Of a stretch of DNA of 64,000 bases, positions 1-9,600 are shown in pieces. Position numbers and translations under genes: made by a program. Position 1 is the stretch's first letter. Each line of letters opens with the position of its first letter. A model generated the notes under the pieces. That model was not told the origin of the DNA. It saw only the letters and a program-made list of their open reading frames with translations, and searched no databases. Source of the stretch: Butyrivibrio sp. XPD2002. Lineage in GTDB: Bacteria; Bacillota; Clostridia; Lachnospirales; Lachnospiraceae. The stretch covers positions 1-64,000 of the forward strand of contig NZ_AUIY01000016.1 in assembly GCF_000423945.1 (NCBI RefSeq), written 5' to 3'.

Positions 1-405
1 GTTAACCACCAGGTATCAAAGGCACTCGTTGAATCCAACCCGAAACATACGCTCTTTGTTCTTGAAGATTTGTCAGGTGTTCGTAATGCTACAGAACGTG
101 TCAGAACCAAAGACCGCTACGTTTCCGTATCGTGGTCTTTCTATGACCTTGAACAGAAACTTGTCTACAAAGCTAAACAGAATCAGTCTACTGTTATTAA
201 GGTTGACCCTCGTTATACGAGTCAGTGCTGTCCTGTATGTGGACACATTGAAAAGTCTAACCGCAACAAGAAGATACATCTGTTTACTTGTAAGAACTGT
301 GGCTATAAATCTAACGATGACCGTATTGGAGCTATGAATCTGTACCGCATGGAAATCAACTATCTCGAAGATATTCAAGTACCTGATACAGTTACGACAG
401 AGTAA
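1..405 (+). CDS. tnpB: TnpB (IS200/IS605 family), C-terminal part
   Basis: The reading frame is open from the first base of the window, so the N-terminus lies outside. The visible 134 residues carry the TnpB C-terminal half: the RuvC-II glutamate in VLEDLSGVRN, a four-cysteine zinc finger (CPVCG and CKNCG) and the RuvC-III aspartate in NDDRIGAMNL. TnpB proteins are RNA-guided DNA endonucleases that help IS200/IS605 elements persist; they are not the transposase itself. The three key C-terminal elements are intact here, with no frameshift. Whether the N-terminal half and a TnpA partner exist cannot be seen. The family call is firm; the status of the whole element is unknown. Confidence 0.9.
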   Translation, partial: VNHQVSKALVESNPKHTLFVLEDLSGVRNATERVRTKDRYVSVSWSFYDLEQKLVYKAKQNQSTVIKVDPRYTSQCCPVCGHIEKSNRNKKIHLFTCKNCGYKSNDDRIGAMNLYRMEINYLEDIQVPDTVTTE

Positions 406-541
406 ATCTTTGTCGTAAGGGGCGGTGTCAACCGTCCCATGATGCGACCCCACGGAAGTTACACCGACAAAATGTAGGAGTTATTGCAACGAACTACAGG
501 GGAGTCGCAAGCCACGTACCTTTAGGTGCGTGGTAGTTGAC
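400..541 (+). ncRNA. Candidate omega RNA (reRNA) at the element right end
   Basis: In studied IS605-type elements the guide RNA of TnpB is made from the 3' end of tnpB and the right end, with the guide lying just beyond the element. The same positions here hold a structured GC-rich tract (415-480) and the terminal hairpin 512-533. The flank beginning near 541 would then be the guide. This is inference from family layout; the RNA ends are not visible. Confidence 0.4.
512..533 (+). repeat. Right-end subterminal hairpin of the IS200/IS605 element
   Basis: CCACGTACC (512-520) pairs with GGTGCGTGG (525-533) across a TTTA loop, giving nine base pairs with one G-T wobble. Hairpins like this are recognised by TnpA in this family. 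Confidence 0.75.
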
Positions 542-646
542 AATGCTAATGTTGTTCATGAACCGCTAAATTGATAAAATTACTATTGTGTTACTTCTAC
601 AGCTAGCACAGTAATTACATCAAATTAGAGGAGCTTTTGGGGAAAT

Positions 647-2896
647 ATGGAAAGTATGGAAAAAGTACAAGAGTTAGAGAGGGAGATCGAGGAACTAAAG
701 CTCAGGGTCGCAGATCTTGAGGATGGTCTTAAAAGCGCAGAGATGCGAATTAGTAGCATCTCTGCAAATCAGGTTTCACAGTCACAAACTGATACTGTAC
801 AGGCTACGGAAACTGTTCAGGCAAATCAGCAGCCGGTTCAGGCAATGCCCACACCCACACCAACCTATAATAATGTGCAGCCAATTCCTGCTGCAACCTA
901 CAGTTATAGCAATCCTGCCAAGAACCAGCAGGCACCGGTGGTGAATCCCATTCCCACGCATAGAACCTACAACACCTATGGTAATGATACAGCGCCAAAT
1001 ACCTACGGCAACTATGCCCCTCAGTACGGTCAGCAGCAAAGACCTGCAAGCTACATAGGTACTGAATCATGGATAGGTAAAATCCTCATGGGAGCGCTGG
1101 CGAGCCTTCTTGTTTTCATTGCGCTTATTACCTTTGCAAAGCTACTTTTACCTTTCCTTACAGATGGTATAAAGATTGCGCTTATGTTTATTGCCAGCAC
1201 TGCGCTGACAGGGACAGGTTTTTTACTTAGCAAAAAGAAGCCTTCAAACACGTTTTTCAAGGCTCTTCTTGGCTGCGGCTGTGCCTGCATTTATCTGTCC
1301 ATACTGGTGACGGGTATACATTTTAAGGCTATCAATTCCATTGTGATGTATGTACTTCTTGCCATCTGGGCGATTTTCATGATCTTCCTGAAGGAAAGCA
1401 AGAACGACTGGCTTTTCTTCTCAATCGGTAATCTGGGCTATCTTGTATCGATCATGTTTACAGCCGGGCTTAAGGACAAGGCGCTTGTTCTTCCCATGCT
1501 CATCTATGTGGTTATCATAAGCTCGGTTTATCAGATCATGTATTGGAAAAATCAGCGTCAGAGAGAAGTGCAGAGCGTAATAAACATTATTTCACTTCTT
1601 CTTTTCCAGATCCTTATTACAAACGCTTTCAGTCGTACGGTTGAATGCTATATAGTATCTGCGGTGACTGTAGTATGGGCTTTCGCGGGATTTTTGTTCT
1701 TTACCTTCTGCGACCTGTTCAGCTATCGCAAAAACCATTTTTATTTTGCAGTGGTCAATTCCCTGGCGTTTTTTGTCTCATTCATGATGCTTAATTCAAG
1801 TCTTCATTTGCCTGCCTTCATTGACTTTGGCGTGGTGCTTATTCCTGCTATCGCATTTGAGGCTATCAACATTTACTGGAGAAGCAATAACCTGGCGAGA
1901 AGTGAGTCTGTTCTGAATGCTGTTATCGCAGGATTCTTTTTCCTTGGAGCAGCCATCATTCTTGTGGACAATTATCATGTTATTTATGAATCCGGAATTT
2001 TGATGCTTGTATATTCACTTGTCATTGTTTATGGACTTCTGAAAAAGGATACATTCTTCAAGATACATGGCTGGGCTCTTGTGGGTATCTGCATTTTCAT
2101 TGGAATGAGCAATAATACAGGACTGTTCTTTGCATTTGTGGCTGCTATTATCGGACTTTCATCACTTATCGTTGAGGGAATAGTATTCAATGATTCGGTG
2201 GCCTTCAAGCTTGTAAGCTATATCTGCCTTATTGGAGCAATATGCAGGATGGGATATCTTGCCACAGACATTATGATATTTTCGGGAAAAGAAGATATAG
2301 TACGTCTTGTGACTTACGGAGTAATCGCTGTTCTTAACCTTATTATGATATTAACAGGGTCCTACAGAACCAATGAAAAAAATAATGGAAGAGACCTGCA
2401 CGTTGTACTGGACGTATTTAATCTTATTCTTATTCTCACAGGTGCCGGATTCATGGGAGTGGTAGACAGCAAAATATTAAAAGCTTTCTACATGGTGATC
2501 ACTTTTGTGCTTGCATGTATCAACTTCCCGGTCAAAGAAAAGATAAGTAGGAACAGGTGCCTTTATACCGGAATAAAACTAGGAGTATTACTTCTTTATT
2601 CATTATGTACCTTCGAAGCTCCAAGCCCTGTTGTCAGCATGGGTATGATCGCGTTTGCAGTATTGTGCATTGTAATTGGCTTTAAAAACAGTCTGCTTAC
2701 AAAAGAGCTTAGAATTTTAGGCCTGATGACAACATTATTATTTGTTGTAAAATTCATTATCTTTGATATAAGCTTTGACAGCACACTTATGAAGGCTATG
2801 AGTTATCTCATAAGCGGTATTCTGTGCTTTGCTATAAGCGCTATTTATAATCATTTTGAAAAGAAGGCGGTCATGAATTATCCTCCGCAAAATTAA
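647..2896 (+). CDS. DUF2339-like polytopic membrane protein
   Basis: A 749-residue protein. Residues 1-45 form a charged coiled coil (EELKLRVADLEDGLKSAEMR). A Gln/Pro/Thr/Tyr-rich low-complexity linker follows to about residue 140, and then some 20 hydrophobic membrane segments run to the C-terminus. Coiled coil, flexible linker and a very long membrane block match the DUF2339 predicted membrane proteins of Firmicutes, whose function is unknown. The start has an AGAGGAG site about a dozen bases upstream. The gene stands alone and ends in a strong terminator. The membrane nature is clear; the DUF assignment is by resemblance only. Confidence 0.75.
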   Translation: MESMEKVQELEREIEELKLRVADLEDGLKSAEMRISSISANQVSQSQTDTVQATETVQANQQPVQAMPTPTPTYNNVQPIPAATYSYSNPAKNQQAPVVNPIPTHRTYNTYGNDTAPNTYGNYAPQYGQQQRPASYIGTESWIGKILMGALASLLVFIALITFAKLLLPFLTDGIKIALMFIASTALTGTGFLLSKKKPSNTFFKALLGCGCACIYLSILVTGIHFKAINSIVMYVLLAIWAIFMIFLKESKNDWLFFSIGNLGYLVSIMFTAGLKDKALVLPMLIYVVIISSVYQIMYWKNQRQREVQSVINIISLLLFQILITNAFSRTVECYIVSAVTVVWAFAGFLFFTFCDLFSYRKNHFYFAVVNSLAFFVSFMMLNSSLHLPAFIDFGVVLIPAIAFEAINIYWRSNNLARSESVLNAVIAGFFFLGAAIILVDNYHVIYESGILMLVYSLVIVYGLLKKDTFFKIHGWALVGICIFIGMSNNTGLFFAFVAAIIGLSSLIVEGIVFNDSVAFKLVSYICLIGAICRMGYLATDIMIFSGKEDIVRLVTYGVIAVLNLIMILTGSYRTNEKNNGRDLHVVLDVFNLILILTGAGFMGVVDSKILKAFYMVITFVLACINFPVKEKISRNRCLYTGIKLGVLLLYSLCTFEAPSPVVSMGMIAFAVLCIVIGFKNSLLTKELRILGLMTTLLFVVKFIIFDISFDSTLMKAMSYLISGILCFAISAIYNHFEKKAVMNYPPQN

Positions 2897-2902
2897 AAAT
2901 TT

Positions 2903-2937
2903 CGCCCATATCACTAAGTGGTATGGGTGATTTTTTC
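2903..2937 (+). terminator. Rho-independent terminator after the DUF2339-like gene
   Basis: A 12-bp stem (2903-2914 with 2918-2929, loop TAA) is followed by ATTTTTTC. Confidence 0.9.
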
Positions 2938-2956
2938 TAAAGGCGAGTATATCAAA

Positions 2957-2984
2957 TTAGGTGTCCTAGATTTTGGACACCTAA
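2957..2984. promoter_or_regulatory. Inverted repeat upstream of addB, possible operator
   Basis: TTAGGTGTCC (2957-2966) and GGACACCTAA (2975-2984) form a perfect 10-bp inverted repeat with an 8-base spacer, about 80 bases before addB. No T-run follows, so an operator or promoter-linked structure is more likely than a terminator. The binding protein is not known. Confidence 0.5.
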
Positions 2985-3061
2985 AATAGTATACTTGGAA
3001 GCGAGGTCGCGGAAGGGAGAAAATGTTTATAAATCCGATGATTTCATGAAAAGGAGAAGCT

Positions 3062-6000
3062 ATGCTGCGTTTTATATTTGGTGCATCCGGATCTGGTAAA
3101 AGCTATCAGCTAAGGGAAAACATAATAGGGAGAAGTACTAAGGAACCTAAGAGGAATTTCCTTATAGTTGTGCCTGATCAGTTCACCATGCAGACACAGA
3201 TGGATATAGTAAAACAGCACCCGGATCACGGCATCATGAATATTGATGTCGTCAGCTTTTCGCGCCTTTCACACCGCATTTTTGAGGAGGTGGGCGAGAG
3301 CCATGAGAAGGTGCTTGACGATATGGGTAAGAGCCTGGTGCTGCGCCATGTTGCGGAGGAGTATAAGGATAAACTCCCTGTAATTGGCGGCAGTATGAAT
3401 AAGATGGGCTACATAGATGAGGTTAAGTCTACAATCTCAGAGTTCATGCAGTATGGCATAGAGCCCCAGATGCTGGATGATATCATGAAGGTCTGCGAGA
3501 ACAAGGGGGCTCTTAAGTCCAAGCTGTTGGATCTTCAGCTTTTATATTCGGAATTCAAAAATTATATTAAGGGGAATTATATTGCCCAGGAGGAGCTTCT
3601 TGACGTCCTTTGCAGAGCCCTTCCTTCATCTAAGCTTATAAGGGACAGCGTAATTGCCTTTGATGGATTTACTGGCTTTACGCCTATTCAGTACAGGGTT
3701 ATCTCTGAGATTTTAAGGTTGTCCTCAGAGGTTATTTTTTCCTTTTCTATTGGAGAGAAGGAGAATCCATATTTATATGATAAAAACGAAGAGCAGAATC
3801 TGTTTTTACTGACAAAAAAGACTGTTCATGACCTTTTGCGCCTTGAATATGAAAATGTGAAGAACTCAGGGCTGGTAGAGGTGCCTGACTTTGAGAGATG
3901 GGCTGAGTACAGGAATGAACATTCAGAGGATATCTTCTTGAAAAGCGGCGATAACGGACGTCATGCCAATAATTCCGAGCTGTCATTTTTGGAGAAAAAT
4001 CTGTTCAGATATAACAATGAGCATTACGGTGTGGCAGCCGGAGAGTCTGCTGAGGCGCCTCGCTGCGAGCATATAAAGATTCTTGAGGCGGACACTACCA
4101 ATCAGGAAGTACAGATGACTCTGGCTACCATAAGAAAGCTGCTTCGTGAGAATGATAAATTGAGTTACAGGGATTTTGCCATAGTCTGCGGAAGCATGGA
4201 CAGATATGGGGCTGTGATCTCAGAGGAAGCAGAAAAGTATAATATCCCTGTTTATCTGGATGAGACAGGAAATGTTAAGCTAAATCCCCTTGTGGAGGCT
4301 ATCAGGAGTGCACTTCTTACTGTTACTAAAAGCTATAGCTATGAGGCTGTTTTCCATTTCCTTAGGTGTGGTCTGTCGCCGTTTTCTGCCGGCGAGACGG
4401 ATATGCTTGAGAATTATGTAAGAGCACTTGGTATCCGTGGTAAGAAGGGATGGGAGAACGAATTTACAGGACTGCCCAAGCAGCTCCTTAAGAAGTTTAA
4501 GGTACAAAGCGCTAAGGATATTGAGGATGAGACTTTAAAGGCGGAAAAAGAGCAGTATCTTAGCGTTATAAATGAACTCAGAGAGAGGGCAGTAAGCACA
4601 CTCTTGCCACTTTTTGATGCAGAGGGGAAGACTGTTCTTGATTACTCTACAGCACTTTATGAGTTTCTGATTAAGCTTGATGCTCAGAATAAGATGGCTG
4701 ATTTTGAGAGGGCCTTTCATGAGCAGGGTGATGAAGTCAGGGCTAAGGAATATGCCACAATATACCGCAAGGTAGTAGCGCTTCTTGACCAGGTGACTGC
4801 TCTTATGGGATCAGAGAAGATTACGTGGAAGGAATATGCGGAGATTCTTGATGTGGGCTTTTCTGACTTTGAGATCGGAACCATTCCACAGAGCGTTGAC
4901 AGAATAGTTGTGGGAGATATAGAGAGAACAAGACTTAAGGAAGTTAAGACATTGTTTTTCCTTGGGGTAAATGATGATCTTATTCCCAAGGGTGCAGGTA
5001 GCGGAGGAATTATCTCGGATATAGAGAGGCAGTATCTTGCTGATACTCTTAATGGAATTGAGCTTGCGCCGACACCAAGGCAGCAGATGTACATTCAGCG
5101 ACTGTATCTTTATATGAACCTTACAAAGCCCTCAGACAGGCTGTATCTGACATTTGCGCATCTTGATCCTGATGGAAAGAGCGTAAGACCTGCCTACCTC
5201 ATAGGGAAGATCAGGTCGCTTTTCCCCGGGGTTACTGTAGAAAGATATGACGGCAGAGCAGGCGGAGATATAATTCAGACTCCGCAGAACGGTATAGATT
5301 ATGTGGCTGCTCATATGCAGGAGTATGCCCTTGGATATATGGATGAAGAGGGTGAGAGGGCATTTTCAGGCTTGTTCCACGCTCTGGCGGATCACAAGGA
5401 CAGACTTGTCAGAATGATCGATGCAGCAGGAAGCGGATATATTCATAAGCCGCTGTCTGAGGCGGTTGCATCAGCACTTTATGGCAACTTCCTTTCTAAT
5501 TCCGTGAGCCGTCTGGAGAAATATGCCCAGTGCGCTTACGCCCATTTCCTGCAGTATGGATTAAGGCTCTATGAGCGTGAAGAGTTTGATTTTGATAATT
5601 CAGATATGGGTAATGTTTTCCATGGAGCTTTGGATATTTTTACAAGGAAGCTTGATGAGAACGGACTTACCTGGGAGAACTTTTCAAAGGAGCAGGGAGA
5701 GAAGATTATGGAGGAATCCCTGCTGGAATTTGTTGATGGTTACAACGGTAATATCCTTGAGAGCACTAAGCGAAACGAATACCTGATGGAGAGAATCAAG
5801 CGAATCCTGTACAGGACTGTTGATACACTTCAGTATCAGCTGAGCAAGGGCTCCTTCGTACCTAAGAGTGTTGAAACCTCCTTTGATGAAGTCGGAGATA
5901 TCGATGCGATAAATATCAGCCTCTCTGAGGATGAGAAGGGCAGAATCCTTCAGAAGATGAAGCTTACCGGTAAAATCGACCGTATTGATACCTATGAGGA

Positions 6001-6643
6001 TGCAGATCATGTATATATCAAGATAATCGATTTTAAATCCGGAAGTAAGGATATTGAGCTTTGCTCGCTCTACTATGGCTTGCAGCTTCAGCTTGTAATG
6101 TATATGAATGTTGCCAGAGGAATGGCAGAGGCTACAAGTAAGGGAAAAGAGGTTATTCCTGCAGCGATTTTGTATTATCATCTGGCTGATCCGGTGCTGG
6201 ATGGAGATAAATTTAAAGAGGAAGCCACCGGGGATGATATAAATGCCATGGTGAGGAAGCAGCTTAAGGCAAAGGGGCTTATTCGTGAGGACAGAAGTGT
6301 TGTAGATCTTCTTGACCGCGAAGCGGGAAGTGCTTCAGATGTTATTCCTGTTAAGTTCAACAAAGACGGAAGCTTTAGCAAGACGGGCAACGATACTATA
6401 TCTGCTGAAGATTTTGAAGAGGTTTCACAGTATGTGACAAAGCTTATTAAAAAGAACGGCAAAAGTATTCTTGATGGAAATATCGAGGTTAATCCTTACA
6501 CTATGGGAAGTAAGGAAGCCTGCACATTCTGTAAATTTAAATCTGTTTGCGGATTTGACCAGTCAATGCCTGGTTATACCTGCAGGCAACTACCGAATCT
6601 CAAGGATGATGAAGTAATGGAGCGTATCCGTACTGAAAAATAA
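3062..6643 (+). CDS. addB: ATP-dependent helicase/nuclease subunit AddB
   Basis: The 1193-residue protein is one half of the AddAB complex, which resects double-strand DNA ends for RecA-dependent repair in Firmicutes. It has the AddB Walker A GASGSGKS (7-14), a C-terminal RecB-type nuclease core with IIDFKSG near residue 990 and a downstream QLQLVMY, and four cysteines (824, 1154, 1157, 1163) for the 4Fe-4S cluster that staples the nuclease domain. The spacing of the last three matches the family pattern. The start is supported by AAGGAG upstream. addA follows after 12 bases, so the two are surely one operon. Length is normal and no defect is visible. Confidence 0.96.
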   Translation: MLRFIFGASGSGKSYQLRENIIGRSTKEPKRNFLIVVPDQFTMQTQMDIVKQHPDHGIMNIDVVSFSRLSHRIFEEVGESHEKVLDDMGKSLVLRHVAEEYKDKLPVIGGSMNKMGYIDEVKSTISEFMQYGIEPQMLDDIMKVCENKGALKSKLLDLQLLYSEFKNYIKGNYIAQEELLDVLCRALPSSKLIRDSVIAFDGFTGFTPIQYRVISEILRLSSEVIFSFSIGEKENPYLYDKNEEQNLFLLTKKTVHDLLRLEYENVKNSGLVEVPDFERWAEYRNEHSEDIFLKSGDNGRHANNSELSFLEKNLFRYNNEHYGVAAGESAEAPRCEHIKILEADTTNQEVQMTLATIRKLLRENDKLSYRDFAIVCGSMDRYGAVISEEAEKYNIPVYLDETGNVKLNPLVEAIRSALLTVTKSYSYEAVFHFLRCGLSPFSAGETDMLENYVRALGIRGKKGWENEFTGLPKQLLKKFKVQSAKDIEDETLKAEKEQYLSVINELRERAVSTLLPLFDAEGKTVLDYSTALYEFLIKLDAQNKMADFERAFHEQGDEVRAKEYATIYRKVVALLDQVTALMGSEKITWKEYAEILDVGFSDFEIGTIPQSVDRIVVGDIERTRLKEVKTLFFLGVNDDLIPKGAGSGGIISDIERQYLADTLNGIELAPTPRQQMYIQRLYLYMNLTKPSDRLYLTFAHLDPDGKSVRPAYLIGKIRSLFPGVTVERYDGRAGGDIIQTPQNGIDYVAAHMQEYALGYMDEEGERAFSGLFHALADHKDRLVRMIDAAGSGYIHKPLSEAVASALYGNFLSNSVSRLEKYAQCAYAHFLQYGLRLYEREEFDFDNSDMGNVFHGALDIFTRKLDENGLTWENFSKEQGEKIMEESLLEFVDGYNGNILESTKRNEYLMERIKRILYRTVDTLQYQLSKGSFVPKSVETSFDEVGDIDAINISLSEDEKGRILQKMKLTGKIDRIDTYEDADHVYIKIIDFKSGSKDIELCSLYYGLQLQLVMYMNVARGMAEATSKGKEVIPAAILYYHLADPVLDGDKFKEEATGDDINAMVRKQLKAKGLIREDRSVVDLLDREAGSASDVIPVKFNKDGSFSKTGNDTISAEDFEEVSQYVTKLIKKNGKSILDGNIEVNPYTMGSKEACTFCKFKSVCGFDQSMPGYTCRQLPNLKDDEVMERIRTEK

Positions 6644-6655
6644 ACGAGGGTAAAA

Positions 6656-9600
6656 ATGGGATTTACTAAAGAACAGCAATCAGTCATAGATGCAAGAAAT
6701 TCAAACGTACTGGTTTCCGCAGCAGCGGGCTCCGGTAAGACAACAGTGCTCGTAGAGCGCATCATACAGAGGATCACAGGAGAGAATCCTATAGACATAG
6801 ACAAGCTTCTGGTGGTTACCTTCACAAGGGCAGCAGCTGCGCAGATGAAGGAGAAAATCCTTAAAGCGATTCAGGATAAGCTGGTGGAGGATCCAACCAA
6901 TGCTCATCTTCAGAGACAGGAGACTCTTGTTCATGGAGCACAGATTACTACTATTGACTCATTTTGCCAGTATATTATCAGGAATAATTTCAATGATATA
7001 GACCTGGACCCTTCCTACAGAGTAGCTGATGAAGGTGAGATAAAGCTCCTGCAGGGTGATGTGCTTGCTGAACTTCTGGAGGAGAAGTATACAGAGGGAG
7101 ATCCTGACTTTTTGAACTGCATGGAGTACTTTGCCACAGGTAGCACCGATAAAAAGGTTGAGGAATTTATTCTCAAATTGTATCGCTATGCGATCAGTAT
7201 GGCATCACCTGAGGACTGGCTTAAGGAGAGGGCAGAGGACTATGTCATAGATGAAGAGGAGTTCGACAAAGCTAAGTTTGTAGAGGCTGCAATAAAAATA
7301 TTTAAAAGTGATCTTGGAGAGGCTGCGACATACCTTAATATGGCGAAAATAATATCTGAGCAACCAGATGGACCATATGATTATGCAAAGGTAATAGATT
7401 TAGAAATTGATCGGTTGGAGAAAATCATTAACACAAGCTTCTCTAGTTATGATGATGTAAGAGCGGCTACTTTAGGATATTGCTTCGAAAAGAGATTACC
7501 ACCTGTAAAGGATTCATCAGTAAATGCTGATAAGAAAACACGTGCACAAAATTACAGGAAAAAGGCGAAAGGCGTTATTGAAGAGCTTAATAAGAAATAC
7601 TTCTCCGAAGACAAGGCAACTATCTGCAAGCGCATGGAGCTTGCAAGGAAGCCTGTGCAAACGCTCTCTGAGCTGGTAATCAGCTTCAAGGAGAAGTTTG
7701 ATGCCAAGAAGAGAGAAAAGGGAATCATTGATTTCCCTGACATGGAGCACCTTGCACTTAAGATCATACAGAACGGCGGCGCAGAGCAGTATCGTGACTA
7801 TTATGAAGAGGTAATGATAGATGAGTACCAGGATTCCAACGGAATTCAGGAGGAGCTGTTATCAGCAATTTCGGGGGAATCTGTAGGAAGATATAACCGA
7901 TTCATGGTGGGTGATGTTAAGCAGAGTATTTATAAATTCCGTCTCGCAAGGCCCGAGATTTTCATGGAGAAAATGAGGGACTACGCCTGGGAAGAGGGAA
8001 CACCTGCAAGAAAGATAGCACTTCATAACAACTTCCGAAGCAGAAGTGATGTGCTTGATAGTGTTAATTACATTTTTGACCAGATAATGGGTGATGAGCT
8101 GGGCGGAGTAAGCTATAACGAGGATGCCAGACTCAGGACTATTCGAGAGTTTACAGCTGCTGAGGATGAGAGAGCTTTTTCAACTGAGTATATGTTTGCT
8201 GATGTTGGGAAGGCATCATCTGAGGATGCCCGCGAAATAGAGGCTAAGATGGTGGCTGCCAGAATTCATGAGATCATGGAGAACGGAATCGTTACGGGAG
8301 AGGATGGAAGTCTCCGCAAGGCCAGATATGGAGACATTGTTATTCTTCTTAGGACCAATAAGGGCTGGGATGACATCTTTAAGAAGACTCTGGAAAGCAG
8401 AGGTATTCCTGCCTATGTTGAGTCGAGAACCGGATATTTCTCCGCCACAGAGGTTGTTACTGTACTGAATTTTTTGCGAATCCTTAATAACCCCAGGCAG
8501 GATGTGCCCCTTGTAAGTGTGATGCATTCTGTTATCGGAGGATTTACCGACGAGGATCTTGCGCTTATTAAGGCCTATGACAGGGATATAGAGAAGAGTA
8601 AGTTTGACAGTGACAGCTTTTACGATATTCTCCTTAGATGTATCACGCCCTGTGAAGCAGATTCTGATAATGAAGATAATGCTGTCACAAGTGAAGAAGC
8701 GCAGTCTGGACACAAAGGTAATAGAACAAAAGTCACACCTGATATAGAGAAGATTGAGAAATTCATAGCTCTTATAGATGAATACAGGACAAAGGCTGAG
8801 TATATGCCTGTTAATGAGCTTATCCGAGATATACTTAGCGAGACTCATTATGGCGAGTACTGCGCAGCACTTCCCGGCGGAGCAAAGCGCCTTGCGAATC
8901 TCAATATCCTGTCTCAGAAGGCAACAGCCTATGAGCAGACCAGCTTCAGCGGAGTATTCCACTTTGTTAAGTATATTGAGGAGCTTGAGAAGTTCGAGGT
9001 GGACTATGGAGAAGCGAATACTCTTGATGAAAACGCAGATGTAGTGCGCATTATGAGTATTCATAAGAGTAAAGGACTGGAGTTCCCTGTGGTTTTCCTG
9101 TCAGGAATGTCCAAATCCTTTAATACTATGGATGCAAATGAGGCTGTAGTCCTAGATGTTGACATGGGTATTGGAGCTAATGCCATCGACCTTGAAAATC
9201 GCGTAAAGTATAGCACTCTTAGAAAGCGTGTTATGGCTGATAAATTGAAGATGGATGTCCTTGGCGAGGAGATGCGTATTCTCTACGTTGCCATGACCAG
9301 AGCAAAGGATAAGCTCATAATGACAGGTCAGGCCAATATAGACATGGTCGGTAATCCTTCTGAGAGTCCCTTTGCAGGAACCTTGCAAAATTATCTGTTT
9401 TACAGAGACAGAGCTGCAGAAGAGGGTGAGCAGCCATATCTTTTACCGTATTTTCTTAGAAGCGCTGCTAAATCCTATCAGGACCTTGTTCTTATGGCAC
9501 TTGCAAGACATCCTGATTTTGAAAAGCTCTGCTCTTTAGTAGGAGTTGAAGCTCAGAAGGTTGAGGCAGGAGACGTAGCCTTTGATTTCAGGATAATGAC

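Larger units (their letters stand above)
1..541 (+). mobile_element. Right end of an IS200/IS605-type element
   Basis: The element is cut by the window start and holds the end of tnpB plus about 135 bases of non-coding right end. That end finishes in a 9-bp hairpin (512-533, loop TTTA) followed by AGTTGAC, the usual layout of the right end in this family. The exact boundary near 540 is inferred from the hairpin position and not from a target-site comparison. Confidence 0.7.

Noticed and set aside
8216..9064. Long minus-strand open frame of 282 codons
   Set aside because: It is the shadow of addA; the sense frame has clear helicase motifs and the antisense frame has no SD or known pattern.
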